A stretch of 64,000 nt of DNA from Virgibacillus sp. LDC-1 (GCF_030137545.1 NZ_JARUVL010000003.1:124001-188000), one strand, 5' to 3'; positions 17,223 through 26,636 are shown, numbered from the stretch's first letter. The notes: a model not told the origin generated them from the sequence alone. A program made the numbers and translations.

Positions 17223-18821
17223 ATGGAAGAAACGTTTACAGAAGAACCAAAGAAATCAAAAGGGTCAAAGAAACTAATTGCTATTGTACTTGTTGCCCTG
17301 CTCCTTATTGGTGGTGGAATTGCAGCCGCTATGCTGTCATTAGGTTCGCCAAAAACGAACTATTTCCAAGCGGAGAAAGCAACGATTGAATTCATGACAG
17401 AACAAATAGAAAATCGTTATGAGCAAGAGCTAGACTGGAAAGAAAAAACAACAGAAGACCCATCAAGTACAACTTATGCGCTTACTGCAGAATACAACGA
17501 TCCGTACGGAAGCTATGGGGGCTTCATTAGTCCTGATCAAATCATTAATAATTCAAAGCTAACGATTACAACAGAAACAGATATAGAGAAAAAGCAGCTG
17601 GCTTCTAAAATCAGCGGGAATTTTGCTGAGATGGACCTTGGCAGTATTGACTTTTATCTTACCGAAGAAGATATGCTTGTTGGGTTACCATTTTTAGATG
17701 AATTACTTCAAGTAAAAGGAAATGACATAGGAAGACTACTATATGAAGCCGACCCAACAACGTTCTCCGAGGATACAACAGTTGATCTAGGAGCCCTATT
17801 TGAAAATACAAGTAGCCTTTACCCAGAAGAAGACCTCGAATATCTTCAAAAAGAGTATTTAAAGCTAATTTATGAAGAACTGCCTGAGGGTGCATTCTCG
17901 TCTGAAGATGACAAAGTTGAAATTGAAGGAAAGTCAGTAAAAACAGAGAAAATTACGCTGAACCTTTCTGAAAAAGAGGTAAAAGAGCTTCTCTCGACAA
18001 TTTTTACAAAAATGGCGAACGATAAAAAACTCAAAGAAATGATCAAAGAACAATATCAAATTCAACAATTCGGTGCAGGTATTTCAATTCCCAATACTTT
18101 AACACCTGCAATTGAAAAAGAGGCTGACGCTTTCGTTAACGAATTTGAAAAAGCTACAAAAGAAGCCGATAAAGAATTAAAGGATTTTCAAATTCCAAAT
18201 GGTTTAACATCTACGATATGGACAAAGGACGAATTAATTGTTAAACGAAGCTTTACTATCGAATTAGGACCAACGAAGGAAGAGCTTGTTACACTATCCT
18301 TAGATGGAACACAGCTTTTAGAAGAAAAAACACAGTCTTTTTCCTATGACTTTAACTTTAAGGACTCCTATGAAGAAGGAACATTAAATCTGACTGGTGA
18401 TTTAGCATGGGATGGCAAAAAGGTAGAAGATTCTATTAAACTAGTAGTAGATGAAATCGAAATGGCTTATCAAGGTTCAGAAACGTTAAAAGATGGTACA
18501 AAGGACTTTGAACGTATTTTTTCACTACGGGATTCTTCAACTGAAGGAAAGTTAGTTTGGGCAGGAAATGCATCCTATAAAAAAGATAGCATGAAATCAA
18601 CGCATGAATTTTCACTTGAAAGCCCTGATATGGAACAAGATATGTTCACTCTCTATATGAACAAGGATGCAAAAACAATTAAAAGCGTCGAAATGCCAAA
18701 TAAAGATAATGTACAAAATATAGGTGAAATGACGCCTGATGAAATGATGAATTATGTTGAAGCAGAAGTTATGCCGCGTTTTCAAGAATGGATGATGGGG
18801 ATTATGGGACCTGTTTGGTAA
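17223..18821 (+). CDS. Membrane-anchored extracellular protein, DUF6583-like
   Basis: 532 residues from an ATG at 17223 behind AAAGGGGATTAC. A short charged cytoplasmic tail (about 1-19, EEPKKSKGSKK) precedes one membrane helix (about 20-42, LIAIVLVALLLIGGGIAAA); the rest is a large acidic, lysine- and glutamate-rich extracellular region without cysteines. There is no lipobox. It resembles the Firmicutes family annotated DUF6583, of unknown function; I name the family from memory and it needs an HMM check. Only 36 nt without a terminator separate it from the ABC permease genes, so it is probably an accessory or substrate-handling subunit of that exporter. Not part of the usual sspI-ysdC gene order. 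Confidence 0.7.
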   Translation: MEETFTEEPKKSKGSKKLIAIVLVALLLIGGGIAAAMLSLGSPKTNYFQAEKATIEFMTEQIENRYEQELDWKEKTTEDPSSTTYALTAEYNDPYGSYGGFISPDQIINNSKLTITTETDIEKKQLASKISGNFAEMDLGSIDFYLTEEDMLVGLPFLDELLQVKGNDIGRLLYEADPTTFSEDTTVDLGALFENTSSLYPEEDLEYLQKEYLKLIYEELPEGAFSSEDDKVEIEGKSVKTEKITLNLSEKEVKELLSTIFTKMANDKKLKEMIKEQYQIQQFGAGISIPNTLTPAIEKEADAFVNEFEKATKEADKELKDFQIPNGLTSTIWTKDELIVKRSFTIELGPTKEELVTLSLDGTQLLEEKTQSFSYDFNFKDSYEEGTLNLTGDLAWDGKKVEDSIKLVVDEIEMAYQGSETLKDGTKDFERIFSLRDSSTEGKLVWAGNASYKKDSMKSTHEFSLESPDMEQDMFTLYMNKDAKTIKSVEMPNKDNVQNIGEMTPDEMMNYVEAEVMPRFQEWMMGIMGPVW

Positions 18822-18857
18822 GGCCCCTCCTCAATCTTTAAATTTGAACGGCAAGAA

Positions 18858-20090
18858 ATGAGTGGTTGCATGGTTTTTATCAAACATCTTATTTTATTTG
18901 TGAAGCAATATAGCATGCAATTACAGAGGAAGTGGCTCTCACTTCCTCTTATTTTGCTTTTTCCCATCCTCCTTATTGCGATGGGAACGTTAATCATTGC
19001 CACTTTTTTTTCTCCCCAAGAAAAAGAACCAATCCGTGTCGGATTGGTTGACTTAGACCAATCGAAAGAAACAAAAATGGTTGTGCAATTAATTGAAAGT
19101 GCATCACAATTAGGAAGTTACTTAGATATAGAAAGCATGGATGCTCTGGAATCCAATGAACAATTAACACAGAACACGCTCAGTGCAAGCATTGTTTTTC
19201 CAGAGAACTTTGTGCAAAATCTTTACGAAGGAGACAAAGTCAAGATTCACGTATTAGGGAATCCGCAACAGCCGACAAATAGTCAGCTTATAAAATCATT
19301 AATTGATAGTGTTACGAGACACATAACAGCATCACAAGCTAATATTTTAACGATTAACTATTATGCACGCGAATTAGGGATGCCAAAGGATGAACGTGAC
19401 ACACTTCTTTTTGAACAATTTAAAGAATTTGTTTTCTATGCGATGGGAAAGGATAGTGTCGTATCTGAAGAAACGATAATAAATCAAACTACTTCTTCCC
19501 CCGTGTTGTATTTTAGTATGGCTAGCTGGTTTATTACCCTAACGGTGTGGACCTTCTCCCTTTTTAATCTGCTATATCAAGAAGGAAGCGTTCTTTTAAG
19601 GCAACGAATGAAGCTCTATGGTGTTACTCAAATACAGCAAGTAATAGCACGAATTATCGTTACAATTGGTACGGTAATGATTCTTTTTAGTTTATCGCTT
19701 TTTTTCATTCATTATTTTTTAAAGTTAGACCTAGTGGTGAACGATTACATCCGGATTTCTGGAATAATATTTCTATACATTCTGATTGCTCTAAAACTGT
19801 TAGCATTAATTGAGCTGCTTATTCGTTCTGCAAAATTTCGGATCTTACTGCAAATCATGTTCATCACCTTTTCCTTGTTTTTTAGTGGTGCTATCATTCC
19901 AACCATTTATTTTCCTATACAATTCCAAGCTGTTATTGAAGGGATATATGCAAAGCACGCTTTTTATTGGCTACAAGAAATTGTCTTGAATGATCGGATA
20001 AGTGTAGTCTGGCAGCCTCTCCTATTAACGCTCATTGTTTCTACTTGTATGTTGATTGCAGCTTCGATATGGAAGGAGCGAGTATCTTAA
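18858..20090 (+). CDS. ABC-2 type transporter permease (first of pair)
   Basis: Up to 410 residues. The start is uncertain: ATG at 18858 (after GGCAAGAA) or ATG at 18870 (after GAGTGG); the second gives MVFIKHLILFVKQYS. One N-terminal helix (about 27-50) is followed by an extracellular domain of about 160 residues (VGLVDLDQSKET onward) and then five to six helices (about 210-405). This is the ABC2_membrane_3/NatB-LnrM architecture. The stop overlaps the next start (TAATG), showing translational coupling. Substrate unknown; export of a lipophilic drug or peptide, or a cell envelope role, is inferred from the family only. Confidence 0.82.
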   Translation: MSGCMVFIKHLILFVKQYSMQLQRKWLSLPLILLFPILLIAMGTLIIATFFSPQEKEPIRVGLVDLDQSKETKMVVQLIESASQLGSYLDIESMDALESNEQLTQNTLSASIVFPENFVQNLYEGDKVKIHVLGNPQQPTNSQLIKSLIDSVTRHITASQANILTINYYARELGMPKDERDTLLFEQFKEFVFYAMGKDSVVSEETIINQTTSSPVLYFSMASWFITLTVWTFSLFNLLYQEGSVLLRQRMKLYGVTQIQQVIARIIVTIGTVMILFSLSLFFIHYFLKLDLVVNDYIRISGIIFLYILIALKLLALIELLIRSAKFRILLQIMFITFSLFFSGAIIPTIYFPIQFQAVIEGIYAKHAFYWLQEIVLNDRISVVWQPLLLTLIVSTCMLIAASIWKERVS

Positions 20091-21247
20091 TGAAATCTAT
20101 ATGGATAACAAGATGGCTCCATTGGAAAAAGCAACTGATTAGCCTATTATTTTGGTTATTCCTTCCACTCTTTGGAACGATAATTATTATTCAGGCAGCT
20201 CACGCTTTTCAAGAGGATGCCCAAATCCCAATAGGACTTGTCCTACACGATGATAGTCCGTTCGCTCAACAGTTATACTCAGATATTGCTGCCTCCCCCT
20301 TTGTTCAAGTTCAAATTCTTCAAGAAAAAGATGCCTTAAAGCAGCTGGAGGCTCATGATCTAGATAGTGTATTTGTTATTGAAGAAGACTATGGCGAACA
20401 AATTCAAAAAGGAAACCGAAAAAACGTCATTACGGCCTATCGATCCGACCTTTCCTTTGCATATTCTCCTATCAAAGAAATGGTTGTATCATTGGTACAA
20501 CAAGAAACAGGTAGATCAAAGGCTGCATTCTATGTAATGAGATTAGCTGAGAAATATCCCCCTTATGAAAAAAGGTGGAGCTGGGAAGAGATTACTTCTA
20601 AGAGCAAGGAGATTCAAAAAGAAGAAGATTTATTAACATCTACCTTTTCTTTTTTCGGGGAAACGAAAAAACAAGGATCAAGCTCAAGGCTTTGGGATCC
20701 AAATCCTTGGGGAATCTGGGGTCTGTTCCTGATTCTAAGTACGTTTTTCTTGTTTGATTGGATGGTGAAGGAACGTGAAAAAAAGCTAACGAGTAGATTT
20801 GCTTTTATGCGGATATCTTTTTCTGCGTATTTACTCGGCAATGCCTTTCTATACTTGTTGCTCTTTCTTATTATTGACAGTCTATCCTTTGTCATACTGC
20901 AACGAATATACGATTCCTCCATTTCAACCGAGTTATTCCTTTCCATCATAACCTTTCGATGGATGACGGTAGCTGGATCTTTTATTATTGCATTATGTGT
21001 TAAAAATATATATACACTTTATGGAACTGGATTGGCAATTGTTTTATTATTCGCTATTACAAGTGGTGTAATCCTACCTACTGATCTATTTCCAAATTCT
21101 ATGGGTTGGGTCTATACATACCATCCGATAACCTATTTACTTCATAATAAACCGATTTGGAACTGGCTAGCACTATTTTTATTCATCATTGCACTATGGT
21201 ACATACGAAAGGAGAACAGCAATGCTCCAAGTAAATGGCATTCATAA
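20090..21247 (+). CDS. ABC-2 type transporter permease (second of pair)
   Basis: 385 residues from the ATG at 20090, which overlaps the previous stop by one base and follows GGAAGGAG; an ATG at 20045 lies inside the upstream gene. Same layout as its partner: helix at about 17-38, a soluble extracellular domain with IGLVLHDDSPFAQQLYSDI, then five helices (about 205-375). The C-terminal tail is cytoplasmic. Two half-related permeases of equal size with one ATPase resemble the B. subtilis LnrLMN (linearmycin) exporter layout, though here the ATPase is last rather than first. Confidence 0.82.
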   Translation: MKSIWITRWLHWKKQLISLLFWLFLPLFGTIIIIQAAHAFQEDAQIPIGLVLHDDSPFAQQLYSDIAASPFVQVQILQEKDALKQLEAHDLDSVFVIEEDYGEQIQKGNRKNVITAYRSDLSFAYSPIKEMVVSLVQQETGRSKAAFYVMRLAEKYPPYEKRWSWEEITSKSKEIQKEEDLLTSTFSFFGETKKQGSSSRLWDPNPWGIWGLFLILSTFFLFDWMVKEREKKLTSRFAFMRISFSAYLLGNAFLYLLLFLIIDSLSFVILQRIYDSSISTELFLSIITFRWMTVAGSFIIALCVKNIYTLYGTGLAIVLLFAITSGVILPTDLFPNSMGWVYTYHPITYLLHNKPIWNWLALFLFIIALWYIRKENSNAPSKWHS

Positions 21248-21896
21248 ACGTTTTGGAAGAAATACCGTCCTCAATCAGCTCACATTCTCTGCAGTGGATG
21301 GAGAAATTATTGGACTCGTTGGTGAAAATGGGGCTGGTAAATCGACTTTGCTAAAGCTATTGGCGACATTAGATTTACCAGATGCGGGATCCATCACGTT
21401 AGAAGGAAAATCATACACAAAACAGTTGAAGGAAGTAAGAAAGCGAATCGGTTTTGTTCCGCAGGATATCGTTCTTTGGGAACATTTTACAGTTGCTGAA
21501 AACATGCGCTTTTTTGAAAAACTATCATGGACAAAGAAATCAACAACTGCGTTACAAAGCCTTTGTGCACAGATGAAGTTAGATAAATGGGAAGAAAAAG
21601 TTTCCACCTTGTCTGGTGGTATGAAACGAAAGTTAAACCTGGCCATTAGTATGATTCATGATCCTAAACTTCTATTGTTAGACGAGCCGACAGTAGGAAT
21701 TGATTTAAAATCACGCAAAGAAATCGGAGCTTATCTTCAAAAAGAAGCAAAGGAAAACAACAAGATAATTTTATATACCTCTCATGATATGGATGAAATT
21801 ATCCATTTATGTGATCGTGTTATTTGTATTGGTGAGGATCAATTTTATCATGACCTATTAATTCGAGAGGGAAAGAGCTGTCTTTTACTAACCTAA
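21222..21896 (+). CDS. ABC transporter ATP-binding protein
   Basis: 224 residues from an ATG at 21222 with AAAGGAG upstream; it overlaps the second permease by 26 nt in another frame. Complete nucleotide-binding domain: Walker A GENGAGKST (34-42), Q-loop VPQD (Gln 81), signature LSGGM (130-134), Walker B LLLLDEP (150-156), H-loop TSHD (His 188). It lacks the extra C-terminal domain of many drug exporters, so it is a minimal ATPase of the two-permease exporter. No terminator with a clear T-run was seen in the 95 nt behind it. Confidence 0.9.
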   Translation: MLQVNGIHKRFGRNTVLNQLTFSAVDGEIIGLVGENGAGKSTLLKLLATLDLPDAGSITLEGKSYTKQLKEVRKRIGFVPQDIVLWEHFTVAENMRFFEKLSWTKKSTTALQSLCAQMKLDKWEEKVSTLSGGMKRKLNLAISMIHDPKLLLLDEPTVGIDLKSRKEIGAYLQKEAKENNKIILYTSHDMDEIIHLCDRVICIGEDQFYHDLLIREGKSCLLLT

Positions 21897-21991
21897 CCCC
21901 TTGTATTAATATAAGCTATCAAAAAAAACAATTGCTAGAATCTATATTTATAGTAGAATATACTTAGGTAGGCTGAAGGAGTGATTAAGGA

Positions 21992-22621
21992 ATGGATATA
22001 CGATACATGCAGCAATTCATGCAAATGCAGGCGATGAGCTTATTAACATCGAATTCAAGCACCAAATCTTTCTCATCGTATTCACCGATGGTGGATTTAG
22101 CATTTAAACAATTGCTACAGGATAAAATTAACGAAGCGGAATCGTTAAATGGACTATCAATGCAGCCTTACACTAGAAACAGAACTACTTCGGTGCTAGA
22201 TTATGCAACGAATGTATCGTCAAGTAAGATGCTATCTAGTTCAAATGAAGAATTAGATTCCTCTATTCAAGCAATCGCTCATAAATATGGTGTGGATGAC
22301 CGCCTTATTCACGCGGTTATAAAAATGGAGTCAAATTACAATCCTTCTGCAAAAAGTAGTGCGGGTGCAATTGGTATGATGCAGCTTATGCCAAACACTG
22401 CACGTGGGCTTGGTGTACATAATCCATTCGATCCTATTCAAAATATTGAAGGAGGAACGAAGTATTTAAGTCAAATGCTTCAAAAATATAACGGTAATCT
22501 TGAACTTGCATTAGCAGCTTATAATGCCGGTCCAGGAAATGTCGACAAATATCAGGGTGTTCCCCCTTTCTCTGAAACGAAGAACTATGTATCTAAGGTA
22601 ATGAAAAATTATCTTGCGTAA
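21992..22621 (+). CDS. Lytic transglycosylase, SLT domain (CwlQ/YjbJ-like)
   Basis: Cleaves peptidoglycan glycan strands. 209 residues; ATG at 21992 after AAGGAGTGATTAAGG. The N-terminal 85 residues are low in complexity ([10 protein letters not shown], many Ser) with no recognisable signal peptide. The SLT fold covers about 90-209: catalytic Glu 113 in KMESNYNP, then [26 protein letters not shown] and AAYNAGPG. B. subtilis CwlQ has the same layout and lacks a classical signal. A perfect 13-bp hairpin follows the gene. Confidence 0.88.
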   Translation: MDIRYMQQFMQMQAMSLLTSNSSTKSFSSYSPMVDLAFKQLLQDKINEAESLNGLSMQPYTRNRTTSVLDYATNVSSSKMLSSSNEELDSSIQAIAHKYGVDDRLIHAVIKMESNYNPSAKSSAGAIGMMQLMPNTARGLGVHNPFDPIQNIEGGTKYLSQMLQKYNGNLELALAAYNAGPGNVDKYQGVPPFSETKNYVSKVMKNYLA

Positions 22622-22668
22622 TATCATACGGTTTACAAAAACCTATCAAGATCATTAGGATAACTAAA

Positions 22669-22710
22669 GGAAGGAGATTACATGACATGATATGTAATCT
22701 CCTTTATACT
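22669..22710 (+). terminator. Hairpin after the transglycosylase gene
   Basis: AAGGAGATTACAT (22671-22683) pairs perfectly over 13 bp with ATGTAATCTCCTT (22692-22704), followed by TTATACTAT. The stem is excellent but the T-run is weak. It lies between convergent genes. Confidence 0.65.
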
Positions 22711-22757
22711 ATCAACTCATCTTTCCTTCTCAGAAAATGTAATCGTATTTTTTACAA

Positions 22758-23321
22758 TTAATTCGCATTTACATGATAGATTAACTGAACAACTCCAGAA
22801 GAAAATGTTCGGGACTTTATCAGCTTGAGATGTGAACTCTTTTTTATATCATTAAACAAAAGTTTTCCTTCTCCTAATATAATTGGATGAATCGATAATC
22901 TAAACTCATCAACAAGTCCCAAATTCACAAAAGTAGTTATAAGACTTGATCCTCCATAGAGCCAGATGTCTTTCCCAGGCTTCTTTTTCAACTTATTTAC
23001 TTCTTCGACAATATTATTATTTATATAAACTGCGTTATTATCGAGGCCTTTTCTAGTTTTTGAAAATACATATTTTTCTTTTCTCTGAATTATTTCCCAC
23101 ATTTCTTTTTCTGAATCATTATTTTCCGCTGCATAATTTCCCCATAAATCATAGCTTTTTCGCCCATAAAAAATAGTATCAATTTGATTTAAAAAATTAG
23201 TGAATTCCATTTCTGAATCCATAATACACCAATCAACTTCTCCGTTCTTCCCTTCAACGAAGCCATCCAAAGTCACTGCTAAATCCAAAATTATTCTTCT
23301 TTGTTTTCCCTTCGTAGACAC
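22758..23321 (-). CDS. Dihydrofolate reductase-like protein (RibD C-terminal fold)
   Basis: 187 residues from a GTG at 23321 with GAGGTG upstream. The chain starts with RRIILDLAVTLDGFVEGKNGEVDW, then FYGRKSYDLWG, and later DIWLYGGSSLITTFVNLGLVDE and HPIILGEGKLLF, the NADPH-binding and fold signatures of the RibD_C/YyaP-YwjB group. It is not the cellular FolA: the typical folA core sequence is absent. A small NAD(P)H reductase of unknown substrate. It stands alone between convergent and tandem neighbours and looks like accessory cargo. Confidence 0.8.
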   Translation of the reverse strand: MSTKGKQRRIILDLAVTLDGFVEGKNGEVDWCIMDSEMEFTNFLNQIDTIFYGRKSYDLWGNYAAENNDSEKEMWEIIQRKEKYVFSKTRKGLDNNAVYINNNIVEEVNKLKKKPGKDIWLYGGSSLITTFVNLGLVDEFRLSIHPIILGEGKLLFNDIKKSSHLKLIKSRTFSSGVVQLIYHVNAN

Positions 23322-23377
23322 AATGACTCACCTCTTCCTTCATAATAATGGGATATATTTCACTTCTTTAATTGCTT

Positions 23378-23758
23378 TTACCTTCGTTCCATAACAGCAA
23401 AATAGTTTTCTTCATCATCTGCAAAATTAAAAACTCTTCCTGAAGGCATATTTACTATATCACCTACTGTAATATGTTTACCGATTAATTCGTTCCGCAT
23501 CTGTTCAATATCTTCTGAGAAAAACATCAAGGAAGGTGTATCAAGATTTAAGCCTGGTGACATTTTAGCAACCATTTCTTTGTTATGAAGGATAATTGTT
23601 GTTTCTGCATTTTCCGAAGGGGCAATTTCAATCCACCTCATTCCTTGACTATTATTTTCTTCCGCAATTACACTAAATCCTAGTTTCTCAGTCCAAAAAC
23701 GAACGGCCTCATCTTGGTTTTTCACATACAACATAATCTGACCAACTTTATAAATCAT
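23378..23758 (-). CDS. VOC (glyoxalase/bleomycin-resistance fold) family protein
   Basis: 126 residues; ATG after TAAGGAGGAG. Two beta-alpha-beta-beta-beta repeats are visible: VGQIMLYVKNQDEAVRFWTE to IAPSENAETTIIL, and TPSLMFFSEDIEQMRNEL to NFADDEENYFAVMER, ending in the usual acidic metal-site region. The fold is clear; metal-dependent enzyme or binding protein cannot be decided. It lies 56 nt upstream of the DHFR-like gene on the same strand, so the pair may be co-transcribed. Confidence 0.82.
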   Translation of the reverse strand: MIYKVGQIMLYVKNQDEAVRFWTEKLGFSVIAEENNSQGMRWIEIAPSENAETTIILHNKEMVAKMSPGLNLDTPSLMFFSEDIEQMRNELIGKHITVGDIVNMPSGRVFNFADDEENYFAVMERR

Positions 23759-23912
23759 TGGCTGTTCTCCTCCTTATTATTAGAGTAAACATAACAATCA
23801 ACATTTGCTTTTACTCAATAACCTTTTTTCACCTCCGACTTCGATTTATTTCCAGATGCAGCGATCATATGTTCTTTTTTTATTTTACATTGATTTCTTA
23901 ATATTTTCAATA

Positions 23913-23955
23913 ATAAAAAAGGATAATATGTCCGAGACCGAAACATATTATCCTC
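23913..23955 (-). terminator. Terminator after the M42 aminopeptidase gene
   Basis: Minus-strand arms GGATAATATGT and ACATATTATCC (23953-23943 and 23931-23921) followed by TTTTTTATTATT. Confidence 0.85.
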
Positions 23956-23987
23956 TAATATATTTTAAAAAAGTTAGTCGCTTAAAA

Positions 23988-25073
23988 TTAAGCTAAAATT
24001 ATTTCTTTCACTTTATCATGATCGAGCTGCTTAATCACTTCTACAATCAACTTCACCGCATTTTCAAAATCATCACGATGCAAAATAGCGGCATGAGAAT
24101 GAATATACCTTGTTGCAATCGTAATAGATAAGGATGGAACGCCGTTTGCTGTTAAATGAATGGAACCAGAATCCGTGCCACCACCAGCAATGGATGTGTA
24201 TTGGTATGGAATATCATGCTTATCTGCTGTTTCAACGACAAGATCACGTAAGCCTTTATGTGAGATCATCGAAGCATCATAAAGAACGAGCTGAGGTCCC
24301 TTTCCAAGCTTTGAGTCAGCCTCATGATCAGATATTCCTGGTGTATCTCCTGCTATGCCTACATCTACACCAAAGCCAATGTCTGGTTGAATTAAATGAG
24401 CGGACGTACGTGCCCCACGGAGACCAACCTCTTCTTGAATGGTTCCTACACCATAGACGATATTCGGGTGGTCAGCGTCCTTTAATTGTTTTAATACTTC
24501 AATAGCTATTGCACAGCCGATTCGATTATCCCATGCCTTAGCTAATAGCATTTTTTCATTTTTCATTTGTGTGAATTCAAAATATGGAACAATTGAATCA
24601 CCAGGCTTCACACCAAACTCCGCTGCTTCCTCTTTACTTGAAGCTCCAATATCAATAAACATATCTTTAATGTCTACTGGCTTTTTACGTGCTTCTGCGG
24701 ATAAAATATGAGGTGGCTTCGAGCCAATCACTCCAGTGACATCTCCCTCACTCGTCATGATAGTTACACGTTGTGCAAGCATCACCTGGCTCCACCAGCC
24801 GCCAATAGTTTGAAAATAAATAAAGCCTTTATCGTCAATCCGTGTCACCATGAAACCAATTTCATCTAAATGCCCGGCCACCATAATCTTAGGGCCATCT
24901 TCTTTTCCAGTCTTTTTCGCTACAAGACTCCCAAGATTGTCGGTATACACTTCGTCTGCATAAGGACGAATATAGTGATCCATCACCTTTCTTGCTTCCT
25001 GCTCATTTCCAGAAATCCCTTTTGCATCCGTTAAATCTTTCAGCATTGTTAATGTTTCATCTAATTTAGCCAT
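23988..25073 (-). CDS. ysdC: M42 family glutamyl aminopeptidase (YsdC)
   Basis: 361 residues; ATG at 25073 behind AAGGAGG. A cytosolic di-metal peptidase that forms large tetrahedral particles in relatives. Metal ligands and catalytic residues are visible: [38 protein letters not shown] (catalytic Glu), [11 protein letters not shown], and the C-terminal RYIHSHAAI histidine. The segment between about 70 and 165 is the PDZ-like tetramerisation insert. Conserved position before ysdB/ysdA as in B. subtilis. It has its own promoter at 25109-25136. Confidence 0.92.
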   Translation of the reverse strand: MAKLDETLTMLKDLTDAKGISGNEQEARKVMDHYIRPYADEVYTDNLGSLVAKKTGKEDGPKIMVAGHLDEIGFMVTRIDDKGFIYFQTIGGWWSQVMLAQRVTIMTSEGDVTGVIGSKPPHILSAEARKKPVDIKDMFIDIGASSKEEAAEFGVKPGDSIVPYFEFTQMKNEKMLLAKAWDNRIGCAIAIEVLKQLKDADHPNIVYGVGTIQEEVGLRGARTSAHLIQPDIGFGVDVGIAGDTPGISDHEADSKLGKGPQLVLYDASMISHKGLRDLVVETADKHDIPYQYTSIAGGGTDSGSIHLTANGVPSLSITIATRYIHSHAAILHRDDFENAVKLIVEVIKQLDHDKVKEIILA

Positions 25074-25108
25074 ATGTATGATGACCTCCTTTTCATTCTA
25101 TGATTAAT

Positions 25109-25136
25109 ATTATAGCTGTTTTATTTCGATTCACAA
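25109..25136 (-). promoter_or_regulatory. Sigma-A promoter for ysdC
   Basis: TTGTGA (25136-25131), a 16-nt spacer and TATAAT (25114-25109) on the minus strand, 36 nt before the ATG. Confidence 0.7.
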
Positions 25137-25225
25137 AGTATTTAATTGTTTTTGACTAGCTATTACTATTCTAAACAAGTGAACATGCTATTATAATCGT
25201 TTACGATTTCTATTATTCATAAACG

Positions 25226-25660
25226 TTATTTTCCAGATGAACCGAAGCCGCCTATTCCTCTATCCGTTTTAGACAAGCCATCTGATTGTATCAAATTCAC
25301 TTTTAAGACGGGGGCGATTATCATTTGTGCAATTCGCATATGCTTTGTTACTTTAAAATCCGTTTTTCCATGGTTGATTAAGATAATTTTTATTTCACCG
25401 CGATATCCTTCATCAATAGTGCCCGGACTATTTAGAACAGTTATTGAATGTTTTAATGCTAATCCGCTTCGTGGTCTAATTTGCGCTTCTGTCCCTTTTG
25501 GTAATTCGATTTGTATTCCTGTATTTACTAACTCGACCTCTCCTGCTTTGATTATTTTCTCTTCGATTGAAAATAAATCTAAACCAGCGTCCCCTTCATT
25601 TGCTCGATATGGTAGCTTTGCATCTTCATGTACTAAATTAATTTTTACATTATATTCCAT
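25226..25660 (-). CDS. dut: dUTP diphosphatase
   Basis: 144 residues from an ATG after AAGGGGATAG. Hydrolyses dUTP to dUMP and PPi, keeping uracil out of DNA and feeding dTMP synthesis. All five trimeric dUTPase motifs are readable: [36 protein letters not shown] with the catalytic Asp and Tyr, IV about [21 protein letters not shown]. In B. subtilis dUTPases are prophage-encoded or distant, so its place here differs from that genome. No phage genes are near. Confidence 0.93.
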   Translation of the reverse strand: MEYNVKINLVHEDAKLPYRANEGDAGLDLFSIEEKIIKAGEVELVNTGIQIELPKGTEAQIRPRSGLALKHSITVLNSPGTIDEGYRGEIKIILINHGKTDFKVTKHMRIAQMIIAPVLKVNLIQSDGLSKTDRGIGGFGSSGK

Positions 25661-25785
25661 GTCTATCCCCTTTTCTTGTAAGCTGCATTATTCTAGATCG
25701 TATGCTGCTTTCAAAGCAAACGTCTTCCCTTTAATCTATTTTTCTATGCACATAATATCATTTTACCATTGTTTTTTTATAAAAG

Positions 25786-25814
25786 TGAAACCTCTATTTG
25801 CTTTGATACGTATA
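25786..25814 (+). promoter_or_regulatory. Sigma-W promoter for ysdB
   Basis: TGAAAC (25786-25791), a 17-nt spacer and CGTATA (25809-25814) match the extracytoplasmic-function sigma-W consensus exactly at both elements. It sits 35 nt before the ysdB start. B. subtilis ysdB is a known sigma-W target. Confidence 0.88.
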
Positions 25815-25849
25815 AAGAGTACTAACTTGCAGCAAGGAGACGTGTGGAA

Positions 25850-26254
25850 ATGATGGTGGTTGTGTTATTTCGTATTCTAATAATCATATCACTTCTCATA
25901 TTAATTTATACGGGAATTCAATATTATCGTAATCCGAAGAGGCGGTTGCACATAGCGCAAAGTACAAATGAATTCTTTTTGCTAGATGATCCAACAAACA
26001 GTAAAAAGAATCTTCACTTTGTTTATAAAGGGTGCTTATTTGAAGGTGAAAAATATTTAGGCACAACAGAAAATTCATTTGAAGTCGTAAATATTCAAGT
26101 CATTGTTAACAATCCACTACAATTAAAAGGATTAACACGTGAGGATCTGTACTTTTTGGAAGAAGAGCTATTAATTCGCTATCCTTTCGCAAAGATTAAT
26201 TGGAAACATCCAATTAATCAACTATTGTTAAAACAAATTGAAAAAGAGCAGTAA
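25850..26254 (+). CDS. ysdB: Sigma-W pathway protein YsdB
   Basis: 134 residues if the ATG at 25850 is used (ten bases after AAGGAG); a GTG at 25844 in the same frame is very close to the site. One N-terminal membrane helix (about 3-22), then a basic stretch YYRNPKRRLHIAQ and a cytoplasmic region ending RYPFAKINWKHPINQLLLKQI. B. subtilis YsdB acts in regulated intramembrane proteolysis of the anti-sigma-W factor RsiW; the exact mechanism is not read from sequence. The perfect sigma-W promoter upstream supports the identification. Confidence 0.85.
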   Translation: MMVVVLFRILIIISLLILIYTGIQYYRNPKRRLHIAQSTNEFFLLDDPTNSKKNLHFVYKGCLFEGEKYLGTTENSFEVVNIQVIVNNPLQLKGLTREDLYFLEEELLIRYPFAKINWKHPINQLLLKQIEKEQ

Positions 26255-26382
26255 CTATGTTCACTTTTGTCAATAAAAAAGACGCATCCCTTTATTGTGA
26301 GTAGTTCCGTATTTGTGGAGAAGCACAGTAAATAGCATGTGAATTCGAATAGCTTGTCCCATAATAAATAGCAGACCTATTT

Positions 26383-26400
26383 ATGTTGATACATCAACAT
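26383..26400. repeat. Perfect palindrome in the 380-bp gap before 26637
   Basis: ATGTTGAT-AC-ATCAACAT, 8-bp arms. The gap 26255-26636 otherwise holds an imperfect hairpin with arms GCACCCCT (about 26438) and AGAGGGTGT (about 26482) and AT-rich sequence; I see no gene in it. The palindrome could be an operator or the stem of a processed leader; no function can be assigned. Confidence 0.5.
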
Positions 26401-26636
26401 TTCAAGTGAAAAAATCCAAAGATAACACTGTAACTAGCACCCCTAAAAGCATATTGACAATGGATAATGTTAACATGCGCTAGAGGGTGTCATTTTACTT
26501 GTTATTTGGCATAGAATTTTTATCCAAAAACTTCAAGGGCTTTATTTGATTACATAGTAAAATATAGTTAAATTAAGAAAAATTAGTTCTTCAACTATCG
26601 GGCAAGTTAGCTGAAGAGGAAAAGGGGGAGAAAAAG

